Assembly: GCA_009843865.1 (NCBI GenBank)
Contig: VYCQ01000023.1
Coordinates: 1-64,000, forward strand
DNA from: Acidimicrobiia bacterium
Lineage (GTDB): Bacteria > Actinomycetota > Acidimicrobiia > Acidimicrobiales > Bin134
Length of the DNA stretch: 64,000 bases
Reading direction: 5' to 3'
The notes beneath the pieces were generated by a model, which was not told the DNA's origin, ran no database searches, and saw only the letters and a program-made list of their open reading frames with translations. A program made the position numbers and the translations under genes. Positions 1 through 8,744 of this stretch are shown one piece after another (position 1 is the first letter of the stretch; each line of letters opens with the position of its first letter).

Positions 1-50
<50 letters not shown>

Positions 51-53
51 CCC

Positions 54-101
54 GGTCATGGCGAGTTCGTTAAGCAAATTGAGCAGTTCTTGAGCGATTA
101 G
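54..101 (+). CDS. 3' end fragment of an upstream gene, possibly alpha/beta hydrolase C-terminus (...GHGEFVKQIEQFLSD*)
   Basis: Open frame after the poly-C tract ends at TAG 99-101, overlapping the GTG of the next ORF (TAGTG); the GH...FL ending resembles alpha/beta hydrolase C-termini. Confidence 0.35.
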   Translation, partial: GHGEFVKQIEQFLSD

Positions 102-991
102 TGCAGATGGATACCATTGCCTCGGTGGAATACGAAGACGAAGTTATTGCCGACGCAGAGGATGTTGTAGATCTCGCAGGTCAAGTCCGCGATATCTCGA
201 TTAGCGGTCTTCCCGAAGGCTATGACTACAAGGCAAGCCGCTATGCCGATGTCATCCTCAAGGAAGCGTTTCCCAATCGTTTCCGAGATCTGGCCACAGT
301 ATTGGAACAGTTCGCACCGACTCTTGATGAACTTCGATCTGGAGGTGGTGGCAGAACTGTATTTGTTCGACGGTTCGATCAGTCTCTAGCAGATCAAAAA
401 GAAAAAGGTCAGCTTGTTTGGGGGAAGCAGAACATTACTATTGAGAAGGGTATTGGTTTTAAGGGGCATGTGGCCCCTGTCTCGAAAGTGAGAGGCCACG
501 AGATTGACATGTTTGGTAGCGGTTCCTTTAAGGAACCGCTACCCGGAATTGCTGTCGAAATGGAGTGGAACAACAAGGATCCCTTTTTCGATCGAGACCT
601 CATTAACTTCCAAGCATTGCATCATGAAGGGGCAATTGCCATAGGAGTTATTGTCACACGAGGTGCTGACCTTCAAGATTTGATATCTGGTGTCATTCGA
701 AGTGGAGATGGTGGATTCAAATATGGATCGTCCAGCACTCACTGGGAAAAGCTGGTACCGAGGGTCAACCTAGGTGGCGGCGGTGAGTGTCCGTTGCTCC
801 TTATTGGGATTCGCCCTGAACGCATTCAGGGCATTGAGCTAGCTTACAGGGTCAGGGAAAAGTTGGAAGAAGCAGAGAACCTCAGAACAAATTGGCGGGA
901 AACCTACGAGTCTTGGGATGAGGCGAAGCTCGTCATTGATGAGATTCGCAACCAGGCATACAAGATCATGCCACCAGTCTCAGGTCACTAG
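101..991 (+). CDS. BglII/BamHI-family type II restriction endonuclease
   Basis: Motif HEIDMFGSGSFKEPLPGIAVEMEWNNKDPFFDRDLINFQALH resembles the BglII/BstYI/BamHI active-site region; adjacent to a DNA methyltransferase. ATG at 107 is an alternative start. Confidence 0.8.
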   Translation: MQMDTIASVEYEDEVIADAEDVVDLAGQVRDISISGLPEGYDYKASRYADVILKEAFPNRFRDLATVLEQFAPTLDELRSGGGGRTVFVRRFDQSLADQKEKGQLVWGKQNITIEKGIGFKGHVAPVSKVRGHEIDMFGSGSFKEPLPGIAVEMEWNNKDPFFDRDLINFQALHHEGAIAIGVIVTRGADLQDLISGVIRSGDGGFKYGSSSTHWEKLVPRVNLGGGGECPLLLIGIRPERIQGIELAYRVREKLEEAENLRTNWRETYESWDEAKLVIDEIRNQAYKIMPPVSGH

Positions 992-1011
992 CCTTTTCTT
1001 TGTTGCTCAAA

Positions 1012-1863
1012 TTAGCTGTAGGCAGGGTAGAGCTGGCCTCGTGGGATTACCTCCTCGTTGGCTTCAAGACCCCATGACACCCATTTTGGTCTGGAGTAGC
1101 GGGCAAACAGCTCCAGATATGGCCCAGGAGAGCAGTTTTCGATGATGCTGTACTGTTCATCAGGCTTGCGGGAGTGCTCTCGTTTCCGTGTTTCAATCAT
1201 GTTCACCTGGCGACGGCCGGGGGGTAGTGTCCTCATGCTGCCTCGTACTCCAAACAGGATCAGTTCGGTCACGTTGCGGAAGTAGAAGCCCACACCTCGG
1301 CCGTCAGGCCCGCCATCTTTACGTCGTTTAGCCCAAACGATGTTTGACTTATATGTAAAGCCCCAAGATTCCAAGACCTCAAGGCCATCGGAGATGAGCG
1401 CATTGGGCACCCACAGGTAGAGGTGGGCGTTTTTAGTCACAACCTCAGAAATTGGTAGCACCCGGATTTCCGCTGTTGTCATCGTGTCGTATCGAGATAG
1501 CCGGCGATGCTCTGGTGCTACCTTTCCGGTGCGATTCATGAATCGCCACGGCGGGTCGGCCAGAATTGTTGAAAACGGACCTCCCTCCACTTTTCGAAGC
1601 TCTTCAGCGGCTGACACGGTTCCCTTCGATCGTTCGGCGGCAGCCGCAAGTTCTTCTCTCGATTTAGGAACGACGCGAATTTTATGGCCAAGGACATCAG
1701 CTAGGGTAGCCACCGTGGCAATCTGAGGATTGTGGCCGTTCCCAGAGAACAACCGGCGCACGGCTGCTGGCTGGGTTCTTGCTAGTCGAGCCAGTTCAGT
1801 TTTGGACAGCCCTGCTTTGCGGCGAGCTTCGTTTAATTCCTGTAACAACAAGTTTGACTTCAT
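1012..1863 (-). CDS. MT-A70 family DNA N6-adenine methyltransferase with N-terminal XRE-like HTH domain
   Basis: N-terminus KAGLSKTELARLARTQPAAVRRLFSG is HTH-like; DPPW motif in TILADPPWRF; C-terminal PGPYLELFARYSRPKWVSWG typical of MT-A70. Confidence 0.88.
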   Translation of the reverse strand: MKSNLLLQELNEARRKAGLSKTELARLARTQPAAVRRLFSGNGHNPQIATVATLADVLGHKIRVVPKSREELAAAAERSKGTVSAAEELRKVEGGPFSTILADPPWRFMNRTGKVAPEHRRLSRYDTMTTAEIRVLPISEVVTKNAHLYLWVPNALISDGLEVLESWGFTYKSNIVWAKRRKDGGPDGRGVGFYFRNVTELILFGVRGSMRTLPPGRRQVNMIETRKREHSRKPDEQYSIIENCSPGPYLELFARYSRPKWVSWGLEANEEVIPRGQLYPAYS

Positions 1864-1874
1864 CTGAATCCAAC

Positions 1875-1892
1875 CGTAACATCTGTGTTACG
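1875..1892. promoter_or_regulatory. Perfect inverted repeat CGTAACA-TCTG-TGTTACG, candidate operator for the HTH-methyltransferase
   Basis: 7-bp perfect arms, 4-nt spacer, starting 12 nt upstream of the methyltransferase start codon. Confidence 0.45.
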
Positions 1893-2067
1893 CCTTCTTG
1901 GGTATTTGTGGGTCGCTTCTCTGCGTCGATAATGATCTGTACCATACTCAGGCCCACTGACAATTTGTTGTTGATCTTTGGCGATCAACATAGGATCTGA
2001 GACAGCAAATGCCTTGATTGTCTGGGGTGGTATCTGCTGAGGATGGTCAGCTCGTGGCGGATGTTGG

Positions 2068-2574
2068 TCAGGTGGTGGCTTGAGCTTCTTCGAGGGCTTG
2101 GATGAGGGTATGCCAGCATAAGGTGGCGCACTTGATGCGTACCGGAAATTTGACCACTCCTCTTAAGGCCTCTATGTCGCCTAGCTTGATATCGGCGCTG
2201 GAATTGTGGGGCTCGTGGGCAGCATCCGTTGCGTTGTCAGCATCTTCTGCATCGCCCTCGTTTGGGTCGGGTGCTATAGACATGAGCGTTTTAAAAGTTC
2301 GATTTAGCTGACCTACTTCTTTGGTGGTACGGCCCTTGACGGCGGTTGACATCATTGACGCGGATGCTTGGCTGATCGAGCACCCTTGACCGCCGAACTT
2401 GATGTCTTGCACCACCTCGCCATCTGTTTCTATGAAAATAATGATCTCGTCACCACAGAGCGGGTTGAAGCCCTCGGCTCGAATGGCAGGAGGACTCTCT
2501 AACTCGCCCCTGTTGCGGGGGTTGCGATAGTGATCCAGGATGATCTCGCGGTAAAGGTCTTCTAGTTCAGGCAT
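2068..2574 (-). CDS. sufU: SUF system Fe-S cluster assembly scaffold SufU (NifU-like)
   Basis: LYREIILDHYRNPRNRG, GFNPLCGDEI, GQGCSISQASASMM, KCATLCWHTL; adjacent to sufS and sufC. Confidence 0.93.
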   Translation of the reverse strand: MPELEDLYREIILDHYRNPRNRGELESPPAIRAEGFNPLCGDEIIIFIETDGEVVQDIKFGGQGCSISQASASMMSTAVKGRTTKEVGQLNRTFKTLMSIAPDPNEGDAEDADNATDAAHEPHNSSADIKLGDIEALRGVVKFPVRIKCATLCWHTLIQALEEAQATT

Positions 2575-2586
2575 ATGTTTGGGGGT

Positions 2587-3819
2587 TCATTTAACAAAGA
2601 AAGCGTCGGCTTCACCTAGCGCATCGGTTAGCGCATCCACATCCGATTCGTCGTTGTATACATATATTGAGGCTCTGCTTGTAGCAGCACAACCTAGCAC
2701 TCGCATTAGCGGCTTAGCGCAATGGTGCCCGGCGCGCACACATATTCCGGCACGGTCTAGTATCTGAGCCACATCGTGAGGGTGTACGCTTTTATATTCA
2801 AACGACAATACCCCGCTTCGTTCCGCTGGTTCTGAAGGTCCGTGAATGGTGATGCTGTCGCCATATCGCCCTTTCAGGGTACGCAGGGCATATTCGGTGA
2901 GCGACATTTCGTGTACCCGCACTTGCGGCATCCCTAAAGCGCTGAGGTAGTCAACCGCAGCACCTAGACCCACTGCTTCGGCAATAGGGGGAGTGCCAGC
3001 CTCAAACTTCCAGGGCACCTCGGCGGTGCTAAAACCTTCCTTGGTGACATTCAAGATCATTTCTCCACCCCCCAAAAATGGTGGGATTGCTTCTAGAAGA
3101 TCAAGTCGGCCCCATAGCACACCAATTCCTGTGGGGCCGCACATCTTGTGGCCTGTGAAGGCTATGAAATCAGCGTTCATTTCGCCAACATCGGTAGGTA
3201 GATGAGGCGTGTGCTGGCTGGCATCTACCAGCATTAGCGCTCCAGCATTGTGAGCGGCATCGGCAAGCTGGCGTACTGGGTTGATGGTGCTTAAAACGTT
3301 GGACACGGCAGCCACGCTGAGCAGCTTTGCTCCGTCTAGTAGACGATCGAGGTTGGTTAAATCCAAATGCCCGTGGCAGTCGATGGGAATCCAGCGCAAC
3401 TCGATGCCTCGATCTTCAACCAGCATCTGCCAAGGCACTATGTTGGCGTGGTGTTCTAATTCGGTGATTACGACCGGATCGCCATGGCCCAAATTGGCGT
3501 AACCCCAAGTGCGGGCAACTAAGTTGATGGCTTCAGTGGCGTTTTTGGTGAAAATCACCTCGGCATCGCTGCTGGCACCAATGAATTGAGCAACTTTTTT
3601 GCGGGCTTGTTCTAACGCCTCGGTAGCCTCTACTGCTAGTTGATAAGACCCTCGATGCACGTTGGAGTTGAGCCTCTCGTAGTAGTCGGTGATGGCTTCA
3701 ATCACTGGCTTGGGTTTGTGCGATGTAGCAGCAGAATCCAAGTACACCATGGGTTGGTCATGCATCCGACGATGCATGATGGGAAAATCGGCTCGTATAT
3801 CAGCAGGGTTTAGCGCCAC
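2587..3819 (-). CDS. sufS: Cysteine desulfurase SufS
   Basis: PLP aminotransferase class V: YLDSAATSHKPKPV, FTGHKMCGPTGIGVLWG, RAGHHCAKPLM. Confidence 0.96.
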   Translation of the reverse strand: MALNPADIRADFPIMHRRMHDQPMVYLDSAATSHKPKPVIEAITDYYERLNSNVHRGSYQLAVEATEALEQARKKVAQFIGASSDAEVIFTKNATEAINLVARTWGYANLGHGDPVVITELEHHANIVPWQMLVEDRGIELRWIPIDCHGHLDLTNLDRLLDGAKLLSVAAVSNVLSTINPVRQLADAAHNAGALMLVDASQHTPHLPTDVGEMNADFIAFTGHKMCGPTGIGVLWGRLDLLEAIPPFLGGGEMILNVTKEGFSTAEVPWKFEAGTPPIAEAVGLGAAVDYLSALGMPQVRVHEMSLTEYALRTLKGRYGDSITIHGPSEPAERSGVLSFEYKSVHPHDVAQILDRAGICVRAGHHCAKPLMRVLGCAATSRASIYVYNDESDVDALTDALGEADAFFVK

Positions 3820-4601
3820 TTGTCGTACCCCTCAGCATCTAGTTCGGTGGCTAATTCGAAGCCACCGCTAGCGGCGATCTTGCCGCGCATCAAGATATGA
3901 ACATGGTCTGGCTTGAGATGGTCAAGCAGTCGGCGGAAGTGGGTGATAGCGAGCACTCCCATATCGGGCCGGATTTTGCGCACCTCCTGCACGCCGCTGG
4001 CCACGATCTTGAGCGCATCAATATCTAGCCCCGAATCGGTTTCGTCCAAAATGGCCATCTCTGGTTCTAAGATGGCTAGTTGGAGCACTTCGTTGCGCTT
4101 TTTTTCGCCTCCTGAAAAACCGTCGTTGAGGTAGCGATCAGCAAAGGAGGGGTCCATATCGAATCGCTCCATCCACTCCATAACGGCGAGACGCAGTTCT
4201 AGGATTGATAAGTCGATTCCTTTACGGGCCGAAAGGGCTTGGCGCAGGAAGTTCATCACAGAAACGCCTGGGAACTCTTGAGGGTATTGAAATGCTAAGA
4301 ACAGCCCAGCTTTGCCTCGTACATCTGGGGGCCAATCGGTGATGTCTTCGCCCTTGAAGCGGATGCGCCCACCCGTTATCTCATATTCGGGGCTGGCCAA
4401 AAGAGCGCTAGCGAGGGTTGACTTGCCTGACCCGTTGGGCCCCATTAAGGCATGAACCTCGCCCGCATGTACTGCTAAGTCGATGCCGGACAAGATGGGA
4501 ATGTTGTTTTCTGATGTTGCTACGTGCAGGTTCTCAACTTCAAACAGGGGAGCAGTCGTAGACACGGTGGCAGGGTTGTCGTCGGCCTTGGGGGGGCTCA
4601 T
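3810..4601 (-). CDS. sufC: Fe-S cluster assembly ATPase SufC
   Basis: Walker A GPNGSGKST, FQYPQEFPGVSV, GFSGGEKKRNE, LDETDSGLD. Confidence 0.96.
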   Translation of the reverse strand: MSPPKADDNPATVSTTAPLFEVENLHVATSENNIPILSGIDLAVHAGEVHALMGPNGSGKSTLASALLASPEYEITGGRIRFKGEDITDWPPDVRGKAGLFLAFQYPQEFPGVSVMNFLRQALSARKGIDLSILELRLAVMEWMERFDMDPSFADRYLNDGFSGGEKKRNEVLQLAILEPEMAILDETDSGLDIDALKIVASGVQEVRKIRPDMGVLAITHFRRLLDHLKPDHVHILMRGKIAASGGFELATELDAEGYDKWR

Positions 4602-4613
4602 TGGTTCAGTTTA

Positions 4614-5222
4614 CTACCAGCCTCGGTTAATCCACTCTGGCAGGTGAGGGGTTTCGGCACCGATGGTGGTCTGATCGCCGTGGCCGGGCAACACGATGGT
4701 GTTGGCATCTAGAGGTGAGAACAGACGCTGTTCGATGGAGTTGATGATGGTGGCGAAGTCGCCGCCTTCAAAATGGGTGGCACCTGGCCCACCTGGAAAC
4801 AACGTGTCGCCAGAGAACAAGATCGGCGAACCATCTAAGTGAAACGACATTGACCCCGGGGTATGGCCCGGGGTGTGGATGCAGTGCAACCGCAACCGTC
4901 CCACATTGATGACCGACTCGTCTTCTAAGAGGTAGTCGTAAGCATCCAACATGGCTGCATCTTCGGCGGTAACTCCCACGTCGTAACCGGCATCGCGTAC
5001 CGCAGGTATGGCCTGAATATGGTCCCAGTGGCCGTGAGTTTCTAACACGGTGTGTACGCCTAGCCGAGAACACAGCTCTAGTAACTTTTCGTGCTCGTTA
5101 GCAGCATCAATTAGCACCGCCTCTCCGGTTTGGCGGCAGCGCACCACATACACGTTGTTAGCTATGGGTCCTACCACTACCTTGTGGATTTCGGCTTGGG
5201 TGTCTTGCCAATGCAGGGTCAT
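4614..5222 (-). CDS. MBL-fold metallo-hydrolase (glyoxalase II-like)
   Basis: ETHGHWDH motif, HTPGHTPGSMSF, FSGDTLFPGGPGAT, LPGHGDQTTIG. Confidence 0.92.
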   Translation of the reverse strand: MTLHWQDTQAEIHKVVVGPIANNVYVVRCRQTGEAVLIDAANEHEKLLELCSRLGVHTVLETHGHWDHIQAIPAVRDAGYDVGVTAEDAAMLDAYDYLLEDESVINVGRLRLHCIHTPGHTPGSMSFHLDGSPILFSGDTLFPGGPGATHFEGGDFATIINSIEQRLFSPLDANTIVLPGHGDQTTIGAETPHLPEWINRGW

Positions 5223-5272
5223 CGCATGCCATTGTGCCTTATTGGGCAGAAGGTTTGCAGGTTCAGGCGTGG

Positions 5273-5292
5273 CTAGAACGCAGTTGTTCTAG
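5273..5292. promoter_or_regulatory. Inverted repeat CTAGAAC-GCAGTT-GTTCTAG in a divergent intergenic region
   Basis: Perfect 7-bp arms, 6-nt spacer, followed by TAAAAT (-10-like) at 5293-5298. Confidence 0.35.
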
Positions 5293-5298
5293 TAAAAT

Positions 5299-5772
5299 TT
5301 GCATCTGAACCTGCTTGTGTCGTTTGCCTTTTTGTTGCTCGCCGTAATGTTAGTGGTGGCTATTGCCATCTACACAGTGTTACGGGTTTCGTCGCGTTTG
5401 GCTCATAGCCGAGCTCGAGTCGTGTACGACCTAGCTGAAGCAGTGGAGTTTGTGTCCGAGCGTTTGCCTGAGACTTTAACGGCAAAGCTGAGTTATGATG
5501 ATGTGGAGGCACTGTTGCTATGGCACGTAGATCACTTGCGTGTGTCTGGTGCGGCCACATATGGCAGGGGCGATTTAGCAGCGGCTGCGGCCGAGGGCAA
5601 TGACGAAGGCATCGAGGTGGTCACCAACGAGGACGACATCGTTGATTATGTGTTGGCTAAAGCCAGCAGTTCTGGTCGAGATATAGAAGCTCTAGATGTG
5701 GTGGTGGTGCTGGATTTGGAACGGGCCTATCTAGAGCAGATTGGGGCGTTGGGGCCTCCGGTCGTAGGTTAA
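5299..5772 (+). CDS. Hypothetical membrane-anchored protein
   Basis: Hydrophobic N-terminus (LLVSFAFLLLAVMLVVAIAIYTV); long ORF without competing frame; TTG at 5299 uncertain, GTG at 5317 possible. Confidence 0.65.
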   Translation: MHLNLLVSFAFLLLAVMLVVAIAIYTVLRVSSRLAHSRARVVYDLAEAVEFVSERLPETLTAKLSYDDVEALLLWHVDHLRVSGAATYGRGDLAAAAAEGNDEGIEVVTNEDDIVDYVLAKASSSGRDIEALDVVVVLDLERAYLEQIGALGPPVVG

Positions 5773-5854
5773 GCCAACGCGAGCAGTACGGTTTAGAGAT
5801 GGACAGGCCGCGTTCATTGGAGGGCTATTGCTGTGTGGGCGATAAGCGCGCTCA

Positions 5855-6646
5855 GTGGGTTTACAACCTAGATGCGGTGTGATCCGCTGGAAAACCTCTG
5901 ACGGGCTTGAACTACTAGGCCATTTAGCATTGCCCGAAACCCATTCGGTGCGAGTGTTGCCCGGGGTGGTTTTTTGCCCTGCCTTTCCTTCGCAGACTAA
6001 CGGTGGGGCGCAGGTAGCTAAAATGATCTACCCTCTGGCCGACCGCGTTGCCCAAGACATGGAGTGGGCTGCGCTGGTGCCGAACTACCGAGGTTGTGGT
6101 GACAACGAAGGAGACTTTTCGGTGCAGGGTTGGGTGGATGACGTGGCTAGTGCGGTGGAGTATATGGATGAGCGCAGCGAGGTGGAAGGGGTGTGGTTGG
6201 CTGGGTTTGGCATGGGTGGGGCACTAGCAGCGCAGGTAGCTAAACGGGATTTGCGTGTGAGGGGTGTGGCTTGTTTGGGTACACCAGTGGATTTATCGCA
6301 CTGGGATTATGGATCTTCAGGGGTGGTGGCATATGCCCGCTCGTTGGGAATTATCTCAGAGCGCGGCTACCCTGCCACAGCAGAAGAATTAGTCGCATGG
6401 GCCAAGCCTGCTAAGGATCTGCGGGTTGATCGTTGCGCTGCTGAGATAGCACCCCGCCCCATGTTGGTGATGCATGGCGAAGAAGATAAGGAGGTGCCAG
6501 CTTTGGATGCTCGAGCAATTGCTGAGGCTCACGGCGGATCTGGCTTGCGCATCATCAGCGGAGCAGGTCATCGCCTGCATGCAGATCCGCGTTGTATAGC
6601 TATTTTGTTGGGTTGGTTGGACTCGCAAATTACGCTAATCCCGTGA
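5855..6646 (+). CDS. Alpha/beta hydrolase family protein
   Basis: Nucleophile elbow-like GFGMGG, VPNYRGCGDNEG, MLVMHGEEDKEVPALDAR, GAGHR. Confidence 0.85.
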   Translation: MGLQPRCGVIRWKTSDGLELLGHLALPETHSVRVLPGVVFCPAFPSQTNGGAQVAKMIYPLADRVAQDMEWAALVPNYRGCGDNEGDFSVQGWVDDVASAVEYMDERSEVEGVWLAGFGMGGALAAQVAKRDLRVRGVACLGTPVDLSHWDYGSSGVVAYARSLGIISERGYPATAEELVAWAKPAKDLRVDRCAAEIAPRPMLVMHGEEDKEVPALDARAIAEAHGGSGLRIISGAGHRLHADPRCIAILLGWLDSQITLIP

Positions 6647-6681
6647 TTGCGGTCGGTATAGCAAAGGTAGGATAAGGGGCC

Positions 6682-8439
6682 TTGACAGTGTTGAGAACTG
6701 ACTACTGCGGTGAGCTTGGTGTTGGTGATGTGGGTCGAGAAGTGGTGGTGTCGGGTTGGGTCGACCGTCGCCGCGAACATGGCGATCACTTAGCCTTTAT
6801 TGATTTACGGGATCGTAGTGGCGTGGTCCAGTGCGTGGTAGATGAGCGTCATGATCTACGTTCTGAATATGTGGTGCGTATATGTGGCAAGGTACGACCC
6901 CGACCTGAGGGAACTGTTAACCCCAACCTACTTACAGGTGAAATCGAGGTTGGCGATTGCACAGTAGAGGTGCTGTCTACCGCTGAACCGCTTCCGTTTC
7001 CGCTGCACGCTCGCACTGAGGTAGATGAAAACGTCCGCTTGCGTTACCGCTATGTAGATCTGCGGACAGAGCGACTTCAGCACAATCTGGAGTTGAGAGC
7101 CAAGGTAAATAGCGCTATTCGCAAAGCTATGGAAGCTCAGCGCTTTACAGAAATTGAAACCCCCATGTTGGTGGCTTCCACCCCTGAAGGTGCCCGTGAT
7201 TTTGTGGTGCCTGCTCGGTTGCATCCCGGGCATTTTTACGCGCTACCGCAGTCGCCGCAGATCTTTAAGCAGCTTTGTATGGTGGGGGGCATAGATCGCT
7301 ACTACCAGATTGCCCGTTGTCTCCGTGATGAAGATCTGCGCGCCGATCGACAGTTTGAGTTTATGCAACTAGACGTAGAGGCCAGCTTTGTCGGCCAAGA
7401 CGAAATCATGGTCTTTATCAGCGAAGCTGTGGGTGCTGCGGTGGCCGCAGTGACCGGTACAGTCCCGCCAGAGCCGATTTATATGAGTTGGACAGAAGCG
7501 ATGGAGCGTTATGGCTCTGACAAACCCGACGTGCGTTTTGGTTTAGAGTTGGTGGAGCTAACCGGGTTGTTTGCGGATACCACCGCCAAAGTGTTTCAAG
7601 TGGAGTGCGTTAAGGGCATCAACTACACCGGGGGCAGCAAGAGCTTGGGTCGCAATGCTATTGATGAGCTTACCCGTAAATGCCAGCAGTGGGGTGCTAA
7701 GGGCTTGGCTTGGTTTCGGGTGGGCGATGATGGTGCACTGGAAGGAGCGTTGACCAAGTTCATGTCTGTACAGGAGCAGGCCGCGCTTGGCTTAGCCATG
7801 GATGCTAAGCCTGGTGATCTGCTGCTGTTGATTGCCGATAGTCGACGCAAGGCGCGTGCCATATTAGGTCTGCTGCGGTTGGAATTGGGTCGCCCGCCTA
7901 TTAATGAGGGTGGCCTCAACTTTGTGTGGGTTACTGACTTTCCTCTGTTTGAGGCCATTGATGATCAAGGTCACCCTGTTGCGGCGCATCACCCTTTTAC
8001 GATGCCTCATCTTGATGATGTGGCGCTGTTGGATGGTGCGGCAGAAGAACTTTTGGCGGTGCGCTCTCAGGCTTATGACTTGGTGTTGAATGGCTGGGAG
8101 TTGGGTTCGGGTAGCGTGCGAATTCATCGCATGGACATCCAGCGGGCTGTGTTTCGCGCCTTGGGTATTAGCGATGAAGAAGCTGAGCAACGTTTTGGCT
8201 TTTTGCTAGATGCATTTCGGTATGGCGCACCGCCGCACGCTGGTTTTGCTTTTGGTATAGACCGTTTAGTGGCGATCTTGGCGGGTGAAGAAAATATTCG
8301 TGAGGTGATCGCCTTCCCCAAAACCCAATCAGGTGCTGACCCGCTGTCTAACTCGCCTACGGTTATATCCGACCGTCACTTAGACGAGCTTGGTTTGCGT
8401 ATTAAGTTTGCGGATTCTGCTCGCAGATTAGAGTTGTAG
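6682..8439 (+). CDS. aspS: Aspartate--tRNA ligase
   Basis: Class II aaRS: VDLRTERLQHNL, RYYQIARCLRDEDLRADRQFEF, GFAFGIDRLVAILAGEENIREVIAFPK. Confidence 0.98.
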   Translation: MTVLRTDYCGELGVGDVGREVVVSGWVDRRREHGDHLAFIDLRDRSGVVQCVVDERHDLRSEYVVRICGKVRPRPEGTVNPNLLTGEIEVGDCTVEVLSTAEPLPFPLHARTEVDENVRLRYRYVDLRTERLQHNLELRAKVNSAIRKAMEAQRFTEIETPMLVASTPEGARDFVVPARLHPGHFYALPQSPQIFKQLCMVGGIDRYYQIARCLRDEDLRADRQFEFMQLDVEASFVGQDEIMVFISEAVGAAVAAVTGTVPPEPIYMSWTEAMERYGSDKPDVRFGLELVELTGLFADTTAKVFQVECVKGINYTGGSKSLGRNAIDELTRKCQQWGAKGLAWFRVGDDGALEGALTKFMSVQEQAALGLAMDAKPGDLLLLIADSRRKARAILGLLRLELGRPPINEGGLNFVWVTDFPLFEAIDDQGHPVAAHHPFTMPHLDDVALLDGAAEELLAVRSQAYDLVLNGWELGSGSVRIHRMDIQRAVFRALGISDEEAEQRFGFLLDAFRYGAPPHAGFAFGIDRLVAILAGEENIREVIAFPKTQSGADPLSNSPTVISDRHLDELGLRIKFADSARRLEL

Positions 8440-8440
8440 G

Positions 8441-8734
8441 ATGCCTAAGAGATTCATGTGGTTCACTGCTGGCGCTGGTGCAGGTATGGCTGGGTCGGCT
8501 TATTTGCGCCGCAAGCTGCGTAGAGTGGTTCGCCGCTCTTCATCGGCAGGCGTGGGTTATCGGCCCAATGCTCGTTTGCGTGCTAGCGCATCAGAAGCTA
8601 GAGCAGCGCTAGCCGAAGGTAAGGCTGCGGTGCAACGATATCGTGCCGATGCTGCCCGCCGTGCTGCAAGCGAACGCTCTTCACAGCAGCGTCCTTTTAA
8701 TCAGGCTGATGTTAATCAAGCTGAGGGGCGTTGA
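8441..8734 (+). CDS. Small hypothetical protein between aspS and alaS
   Basis: Starts 2 nt after the aspS stop; basic, alanine-rich, N-terminal hydrophobic segment (FMWFTAGAGAGMAGSAYLRRKLRRVVRR). Confidence 0.6.
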   Translation: MPKRFMWFTAGAGAGMAGSAYLRRKLRRVVRRSSSAGVGYRPNARLRASASEARAALAEGKAAVQRYRADAARRAASERSSQQRPFNQADVNQAEGR

Positions 8735-8744
8735 GGTAGCAGCT

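Noticed and set aside
8643-8744. N-terminal extension of alaS in the ORF track
   Set aside because: Overlaps the preceding small ORF out of frame; AlaS homology begins around TTG 8745
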